Below, piece after piece: positions 23,772 to 30,586 of a DNA stretch of 48,555 nucleotides. The DNA is from a virus. Each line of letters starts with the position of its first letter. Positions within the stretch are counted from its first letter, which is position 1. Made by a program: the position numbers and the translations under genes. Location of the stretch: IMG/VR virus record IMGVR_UViG_3300005663_000068, positions 1-48,555 of that record. One strand, 5' to 3'. The notes under the pieces are model-generated. The model saw only the letters and a list, made by a program, of their open reading frames with translations, was not told where the DNA came from and ran no database searches.

Positions 23772-24102
23772 CGGGTATGTTCTCCTTGTGAAAGTAACAA
23801 CCTTCTAGTATACAGTTATGTGGTACACCATCAACAATTCCGTAGGCTTTGCCATCCTTAACGTCAGTGATTATAAGCTCCCACCAATTTGCTGTAAGCA
23901 AGGCTCGCACCCAAACATGGGGACGTTCCGAGGGTATGATTGCCTCATCGTCCAAGGTCTTTGGTAGGCGGTTGTAGGCGCTTAGTATCTTAACTAAGTT
24001 CCGATACTGTTCATTAGAAGTATCTCCCTGTATCAACTCGCCTTCTGTAACACATGTTAGAATAGTTGCCGTGCCATTCAACTCTCGGTGTATGCTAATC
24101 AT
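23764..24102 (-). CDS. Hypothetical protein, paralogue of upstream gene
   Basis: Protein of 112 aa. SERPHVWVRA and the GCYFHKENIPDD end match SERPHVWVQA and CYYYKENIPDD in the gene at 24095-24454, so the two arose by duplication. Coupled by overlap on both sides. Beta-rich middle. Function unknown. Confidence 0.6.
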   Translation of the reverse strand: MISIHRELNGTATILTCVTEGELIQGDTSNEQYRNLVKILSAYNRLPKTLDDEAIIPSERPHVWVRALLTANWWELIITDVKDGKAYGIVDGVPHNCILEGCYFHKENIPDD

Positions 24103-24454
24103 CGGGTATGTTCTCCTTGTAATAGTAACACTTGGAAACAGGGAAGCCTTCTACGAGTCTCCCTGCAATGTGTCCGATAAGGTGACTTACGTCTATACTC
24201 TCAATACACAACTCACACCACAGACTGAAACTTTCTGCCTTCGGTTGCCCGTGTCTGTCAGCTTGAACCCAAACATGGGGACGTTCTGACACAATGATCG
24301 GAACATCATCAGCGGTCATCGGTAACCTATTAACAAACTCCGCAAGACGTTTTGCATCATCCGCAATCATATCAGCAGTGAAGTTGTCACCCTTTACTGG
24401 ATAGTAGTTAATGTAGTAATCGCACACATCTCGAATAAGGTTAATGTCACTCAT
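24095..24454 (-). CDS. Hypothetical protein, paralogue of downstream gene
   Basis: The ATG at 24454 overlaps the ThyX stop region and is chosen over a start 38 codons upstream. Product 119 aa with a helical front (MSDINLIRDVCDYYINYY) and the SERPHVWVQA/KENIPDD signature shared with the next gene. Function unknown; adjacency to ThyX is the only clue. Confidence 0.6.
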   Translation of the reverse strand: MSDINLIRDVCDYYINYYPVKGDNFTADMIADDAKRLAEFVNRLPMTADDVPIIVSERPHVWVQADRHGQPKAESFSLWCELCIESIDVSHLIGHIAGRLVEGFPVSKCYYYKENIPDD

Positions 24455-25376
24455 CGAACAACACCGGAACCCTTTCCTGCAACTCTTTACGAAGTGGCTG
24501 CATAATCTCCCGTATTTGTGGATGCGCTTTCGGCGAACACCGAAGCTTGAAAACGTGCCGCCACTCACGTACGTTAGCGGTCATCACTATTTCGGTCTTG
24601 AGGCTGTTGGGTAGGACGGAGCGAGCCTGCTGGGGAGGCCAGCCATCATTACGCAAAGATTGGTACGTGGCTTCTACGTTTAGCATTGCACAGTACCACG
24701 TCTTATCAGCAAGGTTAGAGATTTGGCATGGTTCATAACCGGTGTACTCCCCTGGCTCAAGATCAACCCACGGCGGAATCACGAACTGCAACCCACCTTT
24801 GTAGTCACAGTACCTCGTGGACTCTTGAGAATATGACGCCAACCTATGGCGTACCATTTCGTGAGTTACGCCACGGTCACAGATGAAGCGTATACTCATC
24901 GTTTTATGTACGAGTGCTTCTTCGTCTGTCATAGCCCCATCGAATAGCCTAATACCACTCTCAAAGTTCTGAGAACCTCTTACAGGAATGTCCTCAAATA
25001 GTACAGGATAACTTTTCGCTAAGATGCGGTGTAAGCTACTATTTATATCCCTATTTCTATAGAAGTCTCGAAAAGCTCTGATATTACCAGAGATAAGTGT
25101 TCGACTACTTGTTGTGATGTTTATGAACGGTGACCCCGCATATTGGTATACAAAGTCTTCATGTACTAGAAAGCAGACTGTTGCATGTTCTAATACCGAT
25201 TCGTGTCCACGTTCGACCATGCCTCTACAGAACTTCTCAGCACTACCTTCTGTAATCTTACCCTCACTCTTGTAGCAAGTACGACCCGCTACCTCTATGT
25301 GCTGTAATAGATCATCGTAGTGGTAGCCAAGAATCTCATAACTAGGTTTGATTAGTTTCACAATGCTTTCCATCAT
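24447..25376 (-). CDS. thyX: Flavin-dependent thymidylate synthase ThyX
   Basis: About 310 aa, starting near MMESIVKLIKPSYEIL. The signature RHRLASYSQESTRY fits the ThyX motif RHRxxSxxxxSxR. GHESVLEHATVCF supplies the conserved His/Glu segment, and NVREWRHVFKLRCSPKAHPQIREI the FAD/dUMP-binding C-terminal region. It makes dTMP from dUMP using FAD and methylenetetrahydrofolate, feeding replication together with the kinase-like gene. The exact start is unsure: AGGAG lies immediately before tandem ATGs. Confidence 0.92.
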   Translation of the reverse strand: MMESIVKLIKPSYEILGYHYDDLLQHIEVAGRTCYKSEGKITEGSAEKFCRGMVERGHESVLEHATVCFLVHEDFVYQYAGSPFINITTSSRTLISGNIRAFRDFYRNRDINSSLHRILAKSYPVLFEDIPVRGSQNFESGIRLFDGAMTDEEALVHKTMSIRFICDRGVTHEMVRHRLASYSQESTRYCDYKGGLQFVIPPWVDLEPGEYTGYEPCQISNLADKTWYCAMLNVEATYQSLRNDGWPPQQARSVLPNSLKTEIVMTANVREWRHVFKLRCSPKAHPQIREIMQPLRKELQERVPVLFDE

Positions 25377-25683
25377 CTCCTGACTTAAAGTGTTTCTTGG
25401 GATGCACCCCATAAACGGATTCCAGGAGCGCGTAGTTTGCTAGGTCTACCAGCAGTTTATCGTTGCCAGTCCTCTTGTACTCTTTAAGAAGTTCGGCCAT
25501 CCTACCAACACAGTCATACGTCCCTATGAACTTCTTACCGTATCGCAGCCGACCCATAGATAGTCGGTTCTTCATATACTGTAAGAAGTTGTTGACCTGC
25601 GACGAAGACTCACAGCGCAACTCCTCAAGAGTTGGTGTCTTGTTTAGCAGGTGCTCGCGGATATGTTCGAGTATACGCTTCAC
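25342..25683 (-). CDS. Putative nucleotide-metabolism-like helical protein
   Basis: GTG start at 25683 overlapping the previous stop (GTGA). About 113 aa, helical. The segment RLRYGKKF...YDCVGRMAELLKEYKRTGNDKLLVDLANYALLE followed by HPKKHF recurs in small bacterial and phage proteins. The DLANYALLE helix recalls MazG-like enzymes, but the ExxE-ExxD metal motif is not clear, so I do not assign catalysis. Immediately upstream of thyX. Confidence 0.5.
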   Translation of the reverse strand: MKRILEHIREHLLNKTPTLEELRCESSSQVNNFLQYMKNRLSMGRLRYGKKFIGTYDCVGRMAELLKEYKRTGNDKLLVDLANYALLESVYGVHPKKHFKSGDDGKHCETNQT

Positions 25684-25916
25684 AATTCGGCTACCATTTT
25701 GGAGAAAATTGCACACCAGTCTATATTGGTTGTCTCTATAACAAACGAATACTCTCTATCCGTTACCTTATGGATTTCACCTGTAAGGTTTAATTGATCC
25801 TTCAGCTTTTGTAAAAGCTCTCGTTGATATGCTCCAACGATTAGACCATAAGGTTTTGCACCGGGCCTATTATTACGCACCACATCGAAGAATCCATATT
25901 TGGTCCAGAGTCTCAT
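25680..25916 (-). CDS. Hypothetical protein (78 aa)
   Basis: The ATG at 25916 has GGAGGTGG upstream and overlaps the stop of the Imm5-like gene (ATGA). MRLWTKYGFFDVVRNNRPG and a middle helix-rich section give a small alpha/beta protein. Not recognised. Confidence 0.55.
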   Translation of the reverse strand: MRLWTKYGFFDVVRNNRPGAKPYGLIVGAYQRELLQKLKDQLNLTGEIHKVTDREYSFVIETTNIDWCAIFSKMVAEL

Positions 25917-26428
25917 AGCTCCACCTCCATAGGTATTTTGGGGTAGTGCTTGCGCACAATATCCGCACATCGTGCAAGAGTATTCGTCCTTACAGCAGCA
26001 GCAGCATAAGCAGCACCAGCACCAGCACCATAAGTAGCAGCATAAGCAGCAGCAGCAGCAACATCAGAATAAGCAGCATAAGCAGCACCAGCAGCACCAG
26101 CACCATAAGTAGCAGCATCTAATAGATGTTGTCGTGTTACTGTGTTATTAGTTGCCCATGTTTCGACTAATCGTATAAGTTTGGTGGAATTTTCACGAGA
26201 ACGTGGGGATAAATAAGGTAGTGAAAGTCTCGCACATTCACAGGCAGCTAAGGCGAGGGGTCTACGACTATCACTCATAGGCTCCCCTGCCAGTTTGCCA
26301 CACAACCACAACATCCAATCGCCTCGATTACACTTTTGCCAAAAGTCCTCCCAAGTATCAAAGGTATTCAAGTATTCTACACCCTCTAAACAAGGGCTAA
26401 GATGTTCTATACGATCTGATAACGGCAT
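25913..26428 (-). CDS. Imm5-like putative immunity-type protein, Ala-rich
   Basis: Protein of 171 aa. DWMLWLCGKLAGEP, then RRPLALAACECARLSLPYL and RLVETWATNNTV match a family of helical 'putative immunity protein' (Imm5-like) sequences also found in phages. Residues about 105-150 are a low-complexity Ala/Tyr/Gly tract (ATYGAGAG, AAYAAY) encoded by an imperfect GCA/GCT repeat array. The name reflects family annotation; no toxin partner is visible here. Confidence 0.6.
   Translation of the reverse strand: MPLSDRIEHLSPCLEGVEYLNTFDTWEDFWQKCNRGDWMLWLCGKLAGEPMSDSRRPLALAACECARLSLPYLSPRSRENSTKLIRLVETWATNNTVTRQHLLDAATYGAGAAGAAYAAYSDVAAAAAYAATYGAGAGAAYAAAAVRTNTLARCADIVRKHYPKIPMEVEL
25993..26118 (+). 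repeat. Imperfect trinucleotide repeat array inside Imm5-like gene
   Basis: CAG/CAC/ATAAG-type trinucleotides repeated over about 125 bp, with a longer unit (CACCATAAGTAGCAGCAT) present twice near 26026 and 26102. All units keep the frame and code for Ala, Gly, Tyr and Thr. The array can change length by slippage without breaking the gene. Confidence 0.8.
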
Positions 26429-26462
26429 TGTAATGTTCCTTGTTACTAAGTGTTAAACAGTT

Positions 26463-26493
26463 GCCCCGTAGTTGCTTGCCACGGGCACGGGGC
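26463..26493 (-). terminator. Hairpin in the gap after the ligase gene
   Basis: A 7-bp GCCCCGT/ACGGGGC stem with a 17-base loop on the minus strand, followed by a weak T-rich stretch. It lies between the ligase and the Imm5-like gene and may act as a terminator or processing signal. The about 200-bp gap also contains a start-less coding-like frame. Confidence 0.45.
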
Positions 26494-26627
26494 CACACCC
26501 GCAAAACCCTATCTCTTCACTTCCTCAGCCTTTCGTGTTAGAGAAATGTCATTGACTAGATGACCTGTCTTAGTCCCACATCCTACATCAATGTTAATTG
26601 AGGTTGCGATGAAGTGTTACATTGTAC

Positions 26628-27497
26628 TCACCTCCTTTCACACTTTATTTCGGCATGTTTCCGTAACAACATCTTCGAGAGTCTCTTATCAGCTTTCTGC
26701 TTAGGCGCATGATAATCAAGAAGCTTCTGGTCTTGTCCTAGCAGACAGTCCGTTGCCCGCTTGTCATCGCGCCAACGCACGAATGCTGGGTGTCGTAGCC
26801 TGCCCTTGGTGCCGACACATTGATAGCGCACCTCTACCACCCTGCCGAGGTACTTGTCATTGTCAAGAGACACTTCGGCCCGTGTCAGGTCGTCCATACC
26901 AGAGACAAGGGCAATCTCTCGCCCCGCAACTGATACCTTGATAGCGCCGACTAGACCTAGATACTTACCCTTACCGTCAGTGTAGCCTGTTATCACACAG
27001 TCGATAGTGTAAACAGGCTTCCACTTGTACGGCTCGGATAGGTTGCTGTTTTTGAAGACGTAACCTTCTACATCCTCGGGGAGGGGTACAGCATTCCCAA
27101 CAAATTGTTGGGGAGTTACTCCTGCCATTCGTACAAATGGTATAAACCTTAACCCCCAACCCTCACATAAGCTTTCAAGGATTTCTAGAGGACAACCCTT
27201 GCGTTCCGTAGGAACCTGAAACATCTCAAACCAAAGCGCCTCCCGATTCTTGATAGCTGTCTTAACGTAGCTTGCCGGATGGCCGGGCATCCATAGTTCA
27301 CCTATCAGCGTAGTACCCGCGGGCACGTTGCGCACTACGTTCTGATACCAGCCTAGATACTTGAGCTGGTCTGTTAAGTCCGTGCGTATGCTTGAGTAAC
27401 AACGGACACGGCCAGCGTCGTTCTTGACCACCTCCAGGTAGTTACCATCGCGCTTAATCTGCGCGTAGACGGTCTGCTCACCCTTCCAGGTCTTCAT
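26628..27497 (-). CDS. ATP-dependent DNA ligase
   Basis: Protein of 289 aa. Nucleotidyl-transfer motif I is KRDG (Lys about 15). Motif III is LIGELWMPG, motif IV VEGYVFKN, and motif V YKWKPVYTIDCVITG. An OB-fold domain follows with GRVVEVRYQCVGTKGRLRHPAF containing motif VI-like RHPxFxRWRDDK. Length fits minimal phage/T7-type ligases. It seals nicks during replication. The first ten residues before KRDG are short, as in minimal enzymes. Confidence 0.88.
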   Translation of the reverse strand: MKTWKGEQTVYAQIKRDGNYLEVVKNDAGRVRCYSSIRTDLTDQLKYLGWYQNVVRNVPAGTTLIGELWMPGHPASYVKTAIKNREALWFEMFQVPTERKGCPLEILESLCEGWGLRFIPFVRMAGVTPQQFVGNAVPLPEDVEGYVFKNSNLSEPYKWKPVYTIDCVITGYTDGKGKYLGLVGAIKVSVAGREIALVSGMDDLTRAEVSLDNDKYLGRVVEVRYQCVGTKGRLRHPAFVRWRDDKRATDCLLGQDQKLLDYHAPKQKADKRLSKMLLRKHAEIKCERR

Positions 27498-27688
27498 AAG
27501 CTCACCAATAAGTCAATGACTGTTTGCAACGCTTCTTGCTCTTGTCTTTCAAGTTTGGCAAGCATGGTAATGTTAGTTTTGACAAGGGCGTTATATATCC
27601 CCTTATCAATATGGGGGGATTTTGTTTGCTGTCCCTCAAGCCATTCAATGAACTGTCTACGTTCTTGTGGTGTTAGTTCAACTGTCAT
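27494..27688 (-). CDS. Small helical protein (64 aa)
   Basis: Polar, helix-forming protein (TPQERRQFIEWLEGQ, then KLERQEQEALQTVIDLLVSL) with likely coiled-coil character. Stop overlaps the ligase ATG. It may be a small binding partner of the neighbouring coiled-coil protein. Function unknown. Confidence 0.55.
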   Translation of the reverse strand: MTVELTPQERRQFIEWLEGQQTKSPHIDKGIYNALVKTNITMLAKLERQEQEALQTVIDLLVSL

Positions 27689-28046
27689 TTTGTACCTGTG
27701 CTCCTATACTTGCGAGACGTTCGATTTCGGGATCGCTTTTAAGCTCGCGCAGTTGTGCCTCTAGTGCGCGGAACTGCTCTACCTTGTGATGATTCTCCAG
27801 CAACTTGATGCGTTGGTTTAGCTCATCAACGCGAGACTGGGCATTGTCGATAATATCTTGCCCGTTGATTTTGCGCTCCAGCATCAGAGCTATCCGGTCC
27901 TGCTGCTTAGCAATGCTTACCAGCATCTTCGTAACCTCCCGATCAACTCGCTCGGGATTGGTCAGGTCAGAGATGGCGCATCGAATGATAGATAGCTGCC
28001 CTTTGTGCATCTCGCGCAAGTCCAGCAACTCTTCCTTGGTGCCCAT
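27678..28046 (-). CDS. Coiled-coil protein (122 aa)
   Basis: Almost entirely heptad-like helix (LLDLREMHKGQLSIIRCAI, IAKQQDRIALMLERKI, RVDELNQRIKLLENHH, ALEAQLRELKSD). No catalytic motif. First gene after the terminator at 28089-28138, so it probably has its own promoter or depends on read-through. Function unknown. Confidence 0.6.
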   Translation of the reverse strand: MGTKEELLDLREMHKGQLSIIRCAISDLTNPERVDREVTKMLVSIAKQQDRIALMLERKINGQDIIDNAQSRVDELNQRIKLLENHHKVEQFRALEAQLRELKSDPEIERLASIGAQVQNDS

Positions 28047-28088
28047 AGGTCAGAGGCTCCTATTCAAGAGTAGTGCGATAGTAATGTA

Positions 28089-28138
28089 GAAAAGCGCTCT
28101 GTTAGGTTGCGATACCTAAACTTCGCGATTCAGAGCGA
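28089..28138 (-). terminator. Double-stem terminator
   Basis: On the minus strand CGCTCTG pairs with CAGAGCG. Inside it, TTAGGT pairs with ACCTAA, making a two-part stem, and CTTTTCT follows. It lies six bases after the stop of the 28144-28683 gene, so that gene is a self-contained transcription unit. Confidence 0.8.
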
Positions 28139-28143
28139 TGTGC

Positions 28144-28683
28144 CTAATTGCCCGCGATGGCAAGCCTACCGGCTTCTCGAACAGCCTCAACGTCTACACC
28201 AGTTGCTTCCAAGTCCGCAGCCAGCTCCTCAATCTTGGCTTGCATTTGTATGAACTTCTTCATCTTGGCGCGGTCCTTAACCGATCCAAGCTTACGGAGT
28301 TGCGCCGCCTCAAGACGGAGTGCCTTGGCCTTCTGCTCATAGCTATCGGCTTTCCATTCTAACAGCAAGCTCTCGTCCGTAAAGTCTGTTGGCTTAATGG
28401 GCCGATGCACTTTCGGATCGTAGCCCCGGAGTTGCTCAAGACTTTCAATCTTCTTGCCACCTACTAAGGCAGGGAAGATGTCTTTCTTTTCCAGGTTCAT
28501 CCATCGGTCAAACGCCGCCTCATTCTCAAAGTCGCTTACCTTTAGTGGCAAGTGAATCTTCGCGTCGTACGCAGCAAGCAAGCTCATGCGCTTAACTTGT
28601 CGCGGTGTACCATCATCGTTTTTCAACGCGGGGAACATGACCAGTTCAACAGGTTCGGCAACAGCAGTGTTCTCATCTGTCAT
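28144..28683 (-). CDS. Duplicated-domain protein in its own transcription unit
   Basis: The ATG at 28683 follows GGAGGT. About 179 aa with two copies of a short motif: YDAKIHLPLKVSDFENEAAFDRW and YDPKVHRPIKPTDFTDESLLLEW. A C-terminal coiled coil follows (KALRLEAAQLRKL, MQAKIEELAADLEAT). Flanked by a consensus promoter and a terminator, it looks like a moron gene. It could be an interaction scaffold; function unknown. Confidence 0.65.
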   Translation of the reverse strand: MTDENTAVAEPVELVMFPALKNDDGTPRQVKRMSLLAAYDAKIHLPLKVSDFENEAAFDRWMNLEKKDIFPALVGGKKIESLEQLRGYDPKVHRPIKPTDFTDESLLLEWKADSYEQKAKALRLEAAQLRKLGSVKDRAKMKKFIQMQAKIEELAADLEATGVDVEAVREAGRLAIAGN

Positions 28684-28735
28684 AGCAAATACCTCCAAAG
28701 GAAAGGGAAAAAGATTCTCCGATTGTCAAAACGTG

Positions 28736-28764
28736 ATTATACCAGATTCAGAAACTCTTGTCAA
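28736..28764 (-). promoter_or_regulatory. Consensus sigma-70 promoter P1
   Basis: TTGACA, 17 bases, TATAAT on the minus strand, a perfect consensus. The -10 lies 53 bases before the ATG of the 28144-28683 gene. The -35 overlaps the last codons of the upstream 65-aa gene. Confidence 0.9.
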
Positions 28765-28945
28765 GGGGCCTTGAACGGATTTCTCCGAATGCTAGGACAA
28801 TATACCCCATGCCCCAGGCCCGCTCAAGAGCCGTCTTGCGGGCCGTCAGCTCGTCCCGAGCGGTGACGCCCGTACGAATCAATAGACCAGGTTGCTCCGG
28901 CTTATCGGCCGCCCTGACGATCAAGACTAGGTGATAGCGGTTCAT
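28748..28945 (-). CDS. Small hypothetical protein (65 aa)
   Basis: Begins MNRYHLVLIVRAADKPEQPG, then a helix ARDELTARKTALERAWGMGY and a strand IVLAFGEIRS. The composition looks coding, but the ribosome site is weak. Its last codons contain promoter P1. Third gene of the unit started by P2. Function unknown. Confidence 0.5.
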   Translation of the reverse strand: MNRYHLVLIVRAADKPEQPGLLIRTGVTARDELTARKTALERAWGMGYIVLAFGEIRSRPLDKSF

Positions 28946-28973
28946 CAGCCTGTACTTCTAAATTACCGTAGTT

Positions 28974-29150
28974 CTATCCCATCCAATTACGGCCCGTAGA
29001 ATCGTCTCTATTGGGCCTTGGTTGCGTTGTTGGCTCTACCCGCTTGACTATAGGCATAGGTGTCAGGTGCCCCTGTACGTCATGCCAGAGGCACCTGCCG
29101 CCGTATACGGCTAGTGTGAGGAGTGCTAGGGTGAGGATTAAGTATATCAT
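28974..29150 (-). CDS. Small membrane-anchored protein (58 aa)
   Basis: Start overlaps the previous stop (ATGA at 29150-29147). MIYLILTLALLTLAVYGGRC is a membrane or signal segment. The tail is Pro/Arg-rich (HLTPMPIVKRVEPTTQPRPN) and ends NWMG. It may span the envelope in part. Function unknown. Confidence 0.55.
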   Translation of the reverse strand: MIYLILTLALLTLAVYGGRCLWHDVQGHLTPMPIVKRVEPTTQPRPNRDDSTGRNWMG

Positions 29151-29521
29151 CGGAATTTGTCCGTTGCAAATTCGGCCAATTCCCTAGACTTATCCCGAAA
29201 ATAGACAGCGTAGACTCCTGGGGAACAGATACTTCGGCGTATATGATCCATAAACCAGCCCGAAGGGCGGCGAACTAGCACGAAAAATGTACTCTCTGGA
29301 GTACCTCTATATGCGCCGGGAAAGCTCTGCGCGTGGGTATCAACAAGGATTTCTAGCCCCAGCCAATCCTTCTTGTAGAGAAGTTTCGACAACTTCTTTT
29401 CGATTTCTTCTACCGCGTCAAACACGTCGGCTCGACAAATCGTGCGGACGCGAGCCTGACTCTGTGCCTTGTCGATGGCTTGCGTAATCTTGTCGGCGTT
29501 CTTTTTGGCGACTCGGATCAT
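29147..29521 (-). CDS. Hypothetical protein with own promoter (124 aa)
   Basis: The ATG at 29521 follows AAGGAGACAAG and promoter P2. Basic helical N-terminus (VAKKNADKITQAIDKAQSQARVR), then beta-rich C-terminus (TFFVLVRRPSGWF, GVYAVYFRDK). Not recognised. Head of a three-gene unit. Confidence 0.6.
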   Translation of the reverse strand: MIRVAKKNADKITQAIDKAQSQARVRTICRADVFDAVEEIEKKLSKLLYKKDWLGLEILVDTHAQSFPGAYRGTPESTFFVLVRRPSGWFMDHIRRSICSPGVYAVYFRDKSRELAEFATDKFR

Positions 29522-29573
29522 CGTTCTTGTCTCCTTGTAATGTTTCCGTGGTTGTCGTTTCCTCACTACTCTA
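29522..29573 (-). repeat. Conserved 5' leader copy A
   Basis: The stretch between promoter P2 and its ATG contains AAACGACAACC followed by CGGAAACATTACAAGG, almost identical to the leader at 30165-30216. A shorter, related form lies at 30480-30528, and a weaker one at 29834-29880. The shared leader implies copied transcription units or common post-transcriptional control. Confidence 0.8.
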
Positions 29574-29602
29574 ATTATAGCAGGTAGCCAGCTAGTTGTC
29601 AA
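29574..29602 (-). promoter_or_regulatory. Consensus sigma-70 promoter P2
   Basis: TTGACA, 17 bases, TATAAT on the minus strand; perfect consensus. The -10 lies 53 bases before the ATG at 29521. Confidence 0.9.
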
Positions 29603-29637
29603 GGGCCTCCGGCTACTAATTCCGCTCACCCCGAATC

Positions 29638-29660
29638 CGCCGGGCTGATTCCCGGCGGGC
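29638..29660 (-). terminator. GC hairpin after the 53-aa gene
   Basis: Perfect CCGCCGGG/CCCGGCGG stem with a 6-base loop on the minus strand, about a dozen bases after the stop at 29672. No U-run follows. It separates the 53-aa gene from promoter P2. Confidence 0.6.
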
Positions 29661-29671
29661 CTCCTTTTCTC

Positions 29672-29833
29672 TTACTTGTTGAAGTTGAACCGTTTTCGTC
29701 CGAGCGGTCGTGTTCGGCCGTGCGGGTCTTTCTTCGGTGTGCGGGTGAGTTTCTCGCCCCAGAGGACATGATCCCATTCGGCTTTGGTCAATTTCCGGTC
29801 GGCTTTCAGAAGTCTTTCTTTTGTCGTGGTCAT
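29672..29833 (-). CDS. Small basic protein in its own unit (53 aa)
   Basis: ATG at 29833 with GGAGACAGAACA upstream, 48 bases after the -10 of promoter P3. Reads MTTTKERLLKADRKLTKAEW, then a basic tail (TPKKDPHGRTRPLGRKRFNF). High Lys/Arg suggests nucleic-acid binding. Followed by a GC hairpin. Function unknown. Confidence 0.65.
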   Translation of the reverse strand: MTTTKERLLKADRKLTKAEWDHVLWGEKLTRTPKKDPHGRTRPLGRKRFNFNK

Positions 29834-29880
29834 TGTTCTGTCTCCGTTAGGTGTTGCGGTTGTCGTTGCCTTACACCCTT

Positions 29881-29909
29881 ATTATACTCTTCTATTCGGT
29901 CGGCGTCAA
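29881..29909 (-). promoter_or_regulatory. Near-consensus sigma-70 promoter P3
   Basis: TTGACG, 17 bases, TATAAT on the minus strand, driving the 53-aa gene. The region just upstream (to about 29938) is nearly identical to that of P5. Confidence 0.9.
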
Positions 29910-29938
29910 GGGCATCTGGCCTTAATTCCGTTCGGATT
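29904..29938 (-). repeat. Upstream promoter repeat, copy 1
   Basis: About 35 bases around and upstream of the -35 of P3 (including CATCTGGCC TTAATTCCGTT on the plus strand) recur at 30552-30586 with two differences. This shows that promoter units were copied along with their upstream DNA. Confidence 0.8.
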
Positions 29939-29964
29939 GTGAAAATAGTTTTCGGCCCATCAGT

Positions 29965-29984
29965 CTACGCTCTGGGGAGCGTAG
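29965..29984 (-). terminator. Perfect hairpin after the 56-aa gene
   Basis: CTACGCTC-CCCA-GAGCGTAG, an 8-bp perfect stem with a 4-base loop, nine bases after the stop at 29994. A short T-rich stretch (CTATTTTC) appears 20 bases later. It closes the P4 unit. Confidence 0.6.
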
Positions 29985-29993
29985 TGCGACGGG

Positions 29994-30164
29994 TCACCAA
30001 ACTTTGTCCCATGATCCGCGTTGCAAGACGGTTCCGAATTCATTACAGATGGTTCCATCTGCCTTCTTGCAGAACTTAAGGGCTGCTGTCAACGTGTTGA
30101 AAGTATAGATCATGCTTCCCCAGACACTAACTTGGACGGTAAAGAGTGGATTGAATTGGTACAT
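29994..30164 (-). CDS. Small protein in its own unit (56 aa)
   Basis: The ATG at 30164 follows AAGGGAGACAAG and promoter P4. MYQFNPLFTVQVSVWGSMIY, then TLTAALKFCKKADG suggest a small beta-alpha fold. A hairpin follows. Not recognised. The 27 codons upstream in frame fall in the promoter leader and are not coding. Confidence 0.65.
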   Translation of the reverse strand: MYQFNPLFTVQVSVWGSMIYTFNTLTAALKFCKKADGTICNEFGTVLQRGSWDKVW

Positions 30165-30216
30165 TGCTTGTCTCCCTTGTAATGTTTCCGCGGTTGTCGT
30201 TTCCCCACTACTCTCA
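30165..30216 (-). repeat. Conserved 5' leader copy B
   Basis: Leader between P4 and its ATG, nearly identical to the leader at 29522-29573 (same length from -10 to ATG, 53 bases). Confidence 0.8.
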
Positions 30217-30245
30217 ATTATAGCAGGTGACCGATTAGGTGTCAA
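30217..30245 (-). promoter_or_regulatory. Consensus sigma-70 promoter P4
   Basis: TTGACA, 17 bases, TATAAT on the minus strand; perfect consensus. It begins four bases after the stop of the 76-aa gene. Confidence 0.9.
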
Positions 30246-30248
30246 GGA

Positions 30249-30479
30249 CTAGATCGGCATATTCTCGCCATGATGGAACAGGTAATGTGCCGCCTTTTCC
30301 GTGAGGTTAAAGATTTTGCCTGACTGGTAGATGTATCCTTGAGCTATCAAACTATGGATTGTCGAGAAGCTACCCCGTCCGAAGTCCCCACAACAATGCT
30401 TTCGGTTTAGTCGCCGCTCTTGCGACTTAGAAAGTGTCCGTTTCGGTGCGGTCTCGAATTGCTCAAAGGTCATTTGCAT
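30249..30479 (-). CDS. Winged-helix-like small protein (76 aa)
   Basis: ATG at 30479 with GGAGACAGGGCA upstream, after promoter P5. The sequence (RTLSKSQERRLNRKH, then STIHSLIAQGYIYQSGKIFNLTEKAAHYLFHHG) fits a small winged-helix: helix, recognition-like helix, and a wing with GKIFNLTEKA. It could be a regulator of the promoter array. Inference from fold pattern only. Confidence 0.6.
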   Translation of the reverse strand: MQMTFEQFETAPKRTLSKSQERRLNRKHCCGDFGRGSFSTIHSLIAQGYIYQSGKIFNLTEKAAHYLFHHGENMPI

Positions 30480-30528
30480 TGCCCTGTCTCCTTGTAATGT
30501 TCCGTGGTTCCCATTGCCTTACCCTCTT

Positions 30529-30557
30529 ATTATACACCTCTATTCGTCATCCGTCAA
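30529..30557 (-). promoter_or_regulatory. Near-consensus sigma-70 promoter P5
   Basis: TTGACG, 17 bases, TATAAT on the minus strand. The -10 lies 50 bases before the ATG at 30479. First promoter of the array after the polymerase gene. Confidence 0.9.
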
Positions 30558-30586
30558 GGACATCTGGCCTTAATTCCGTTTGGATT
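30552..30586 (-). repeat. Upstream promoter repeat, copy 2
   Basis: Matches 29904-29938 with two differences. See copy 1. Confidence 0.8.

Noticed and set aside
25342-25683. MazG-like helical protein taken as a hint of a diaminopurine (Z) genome
   Set aside because: No PurZ-like gene is present, the metal-binding motif is unclear, and the polymerase does not point to a Z-specific type.
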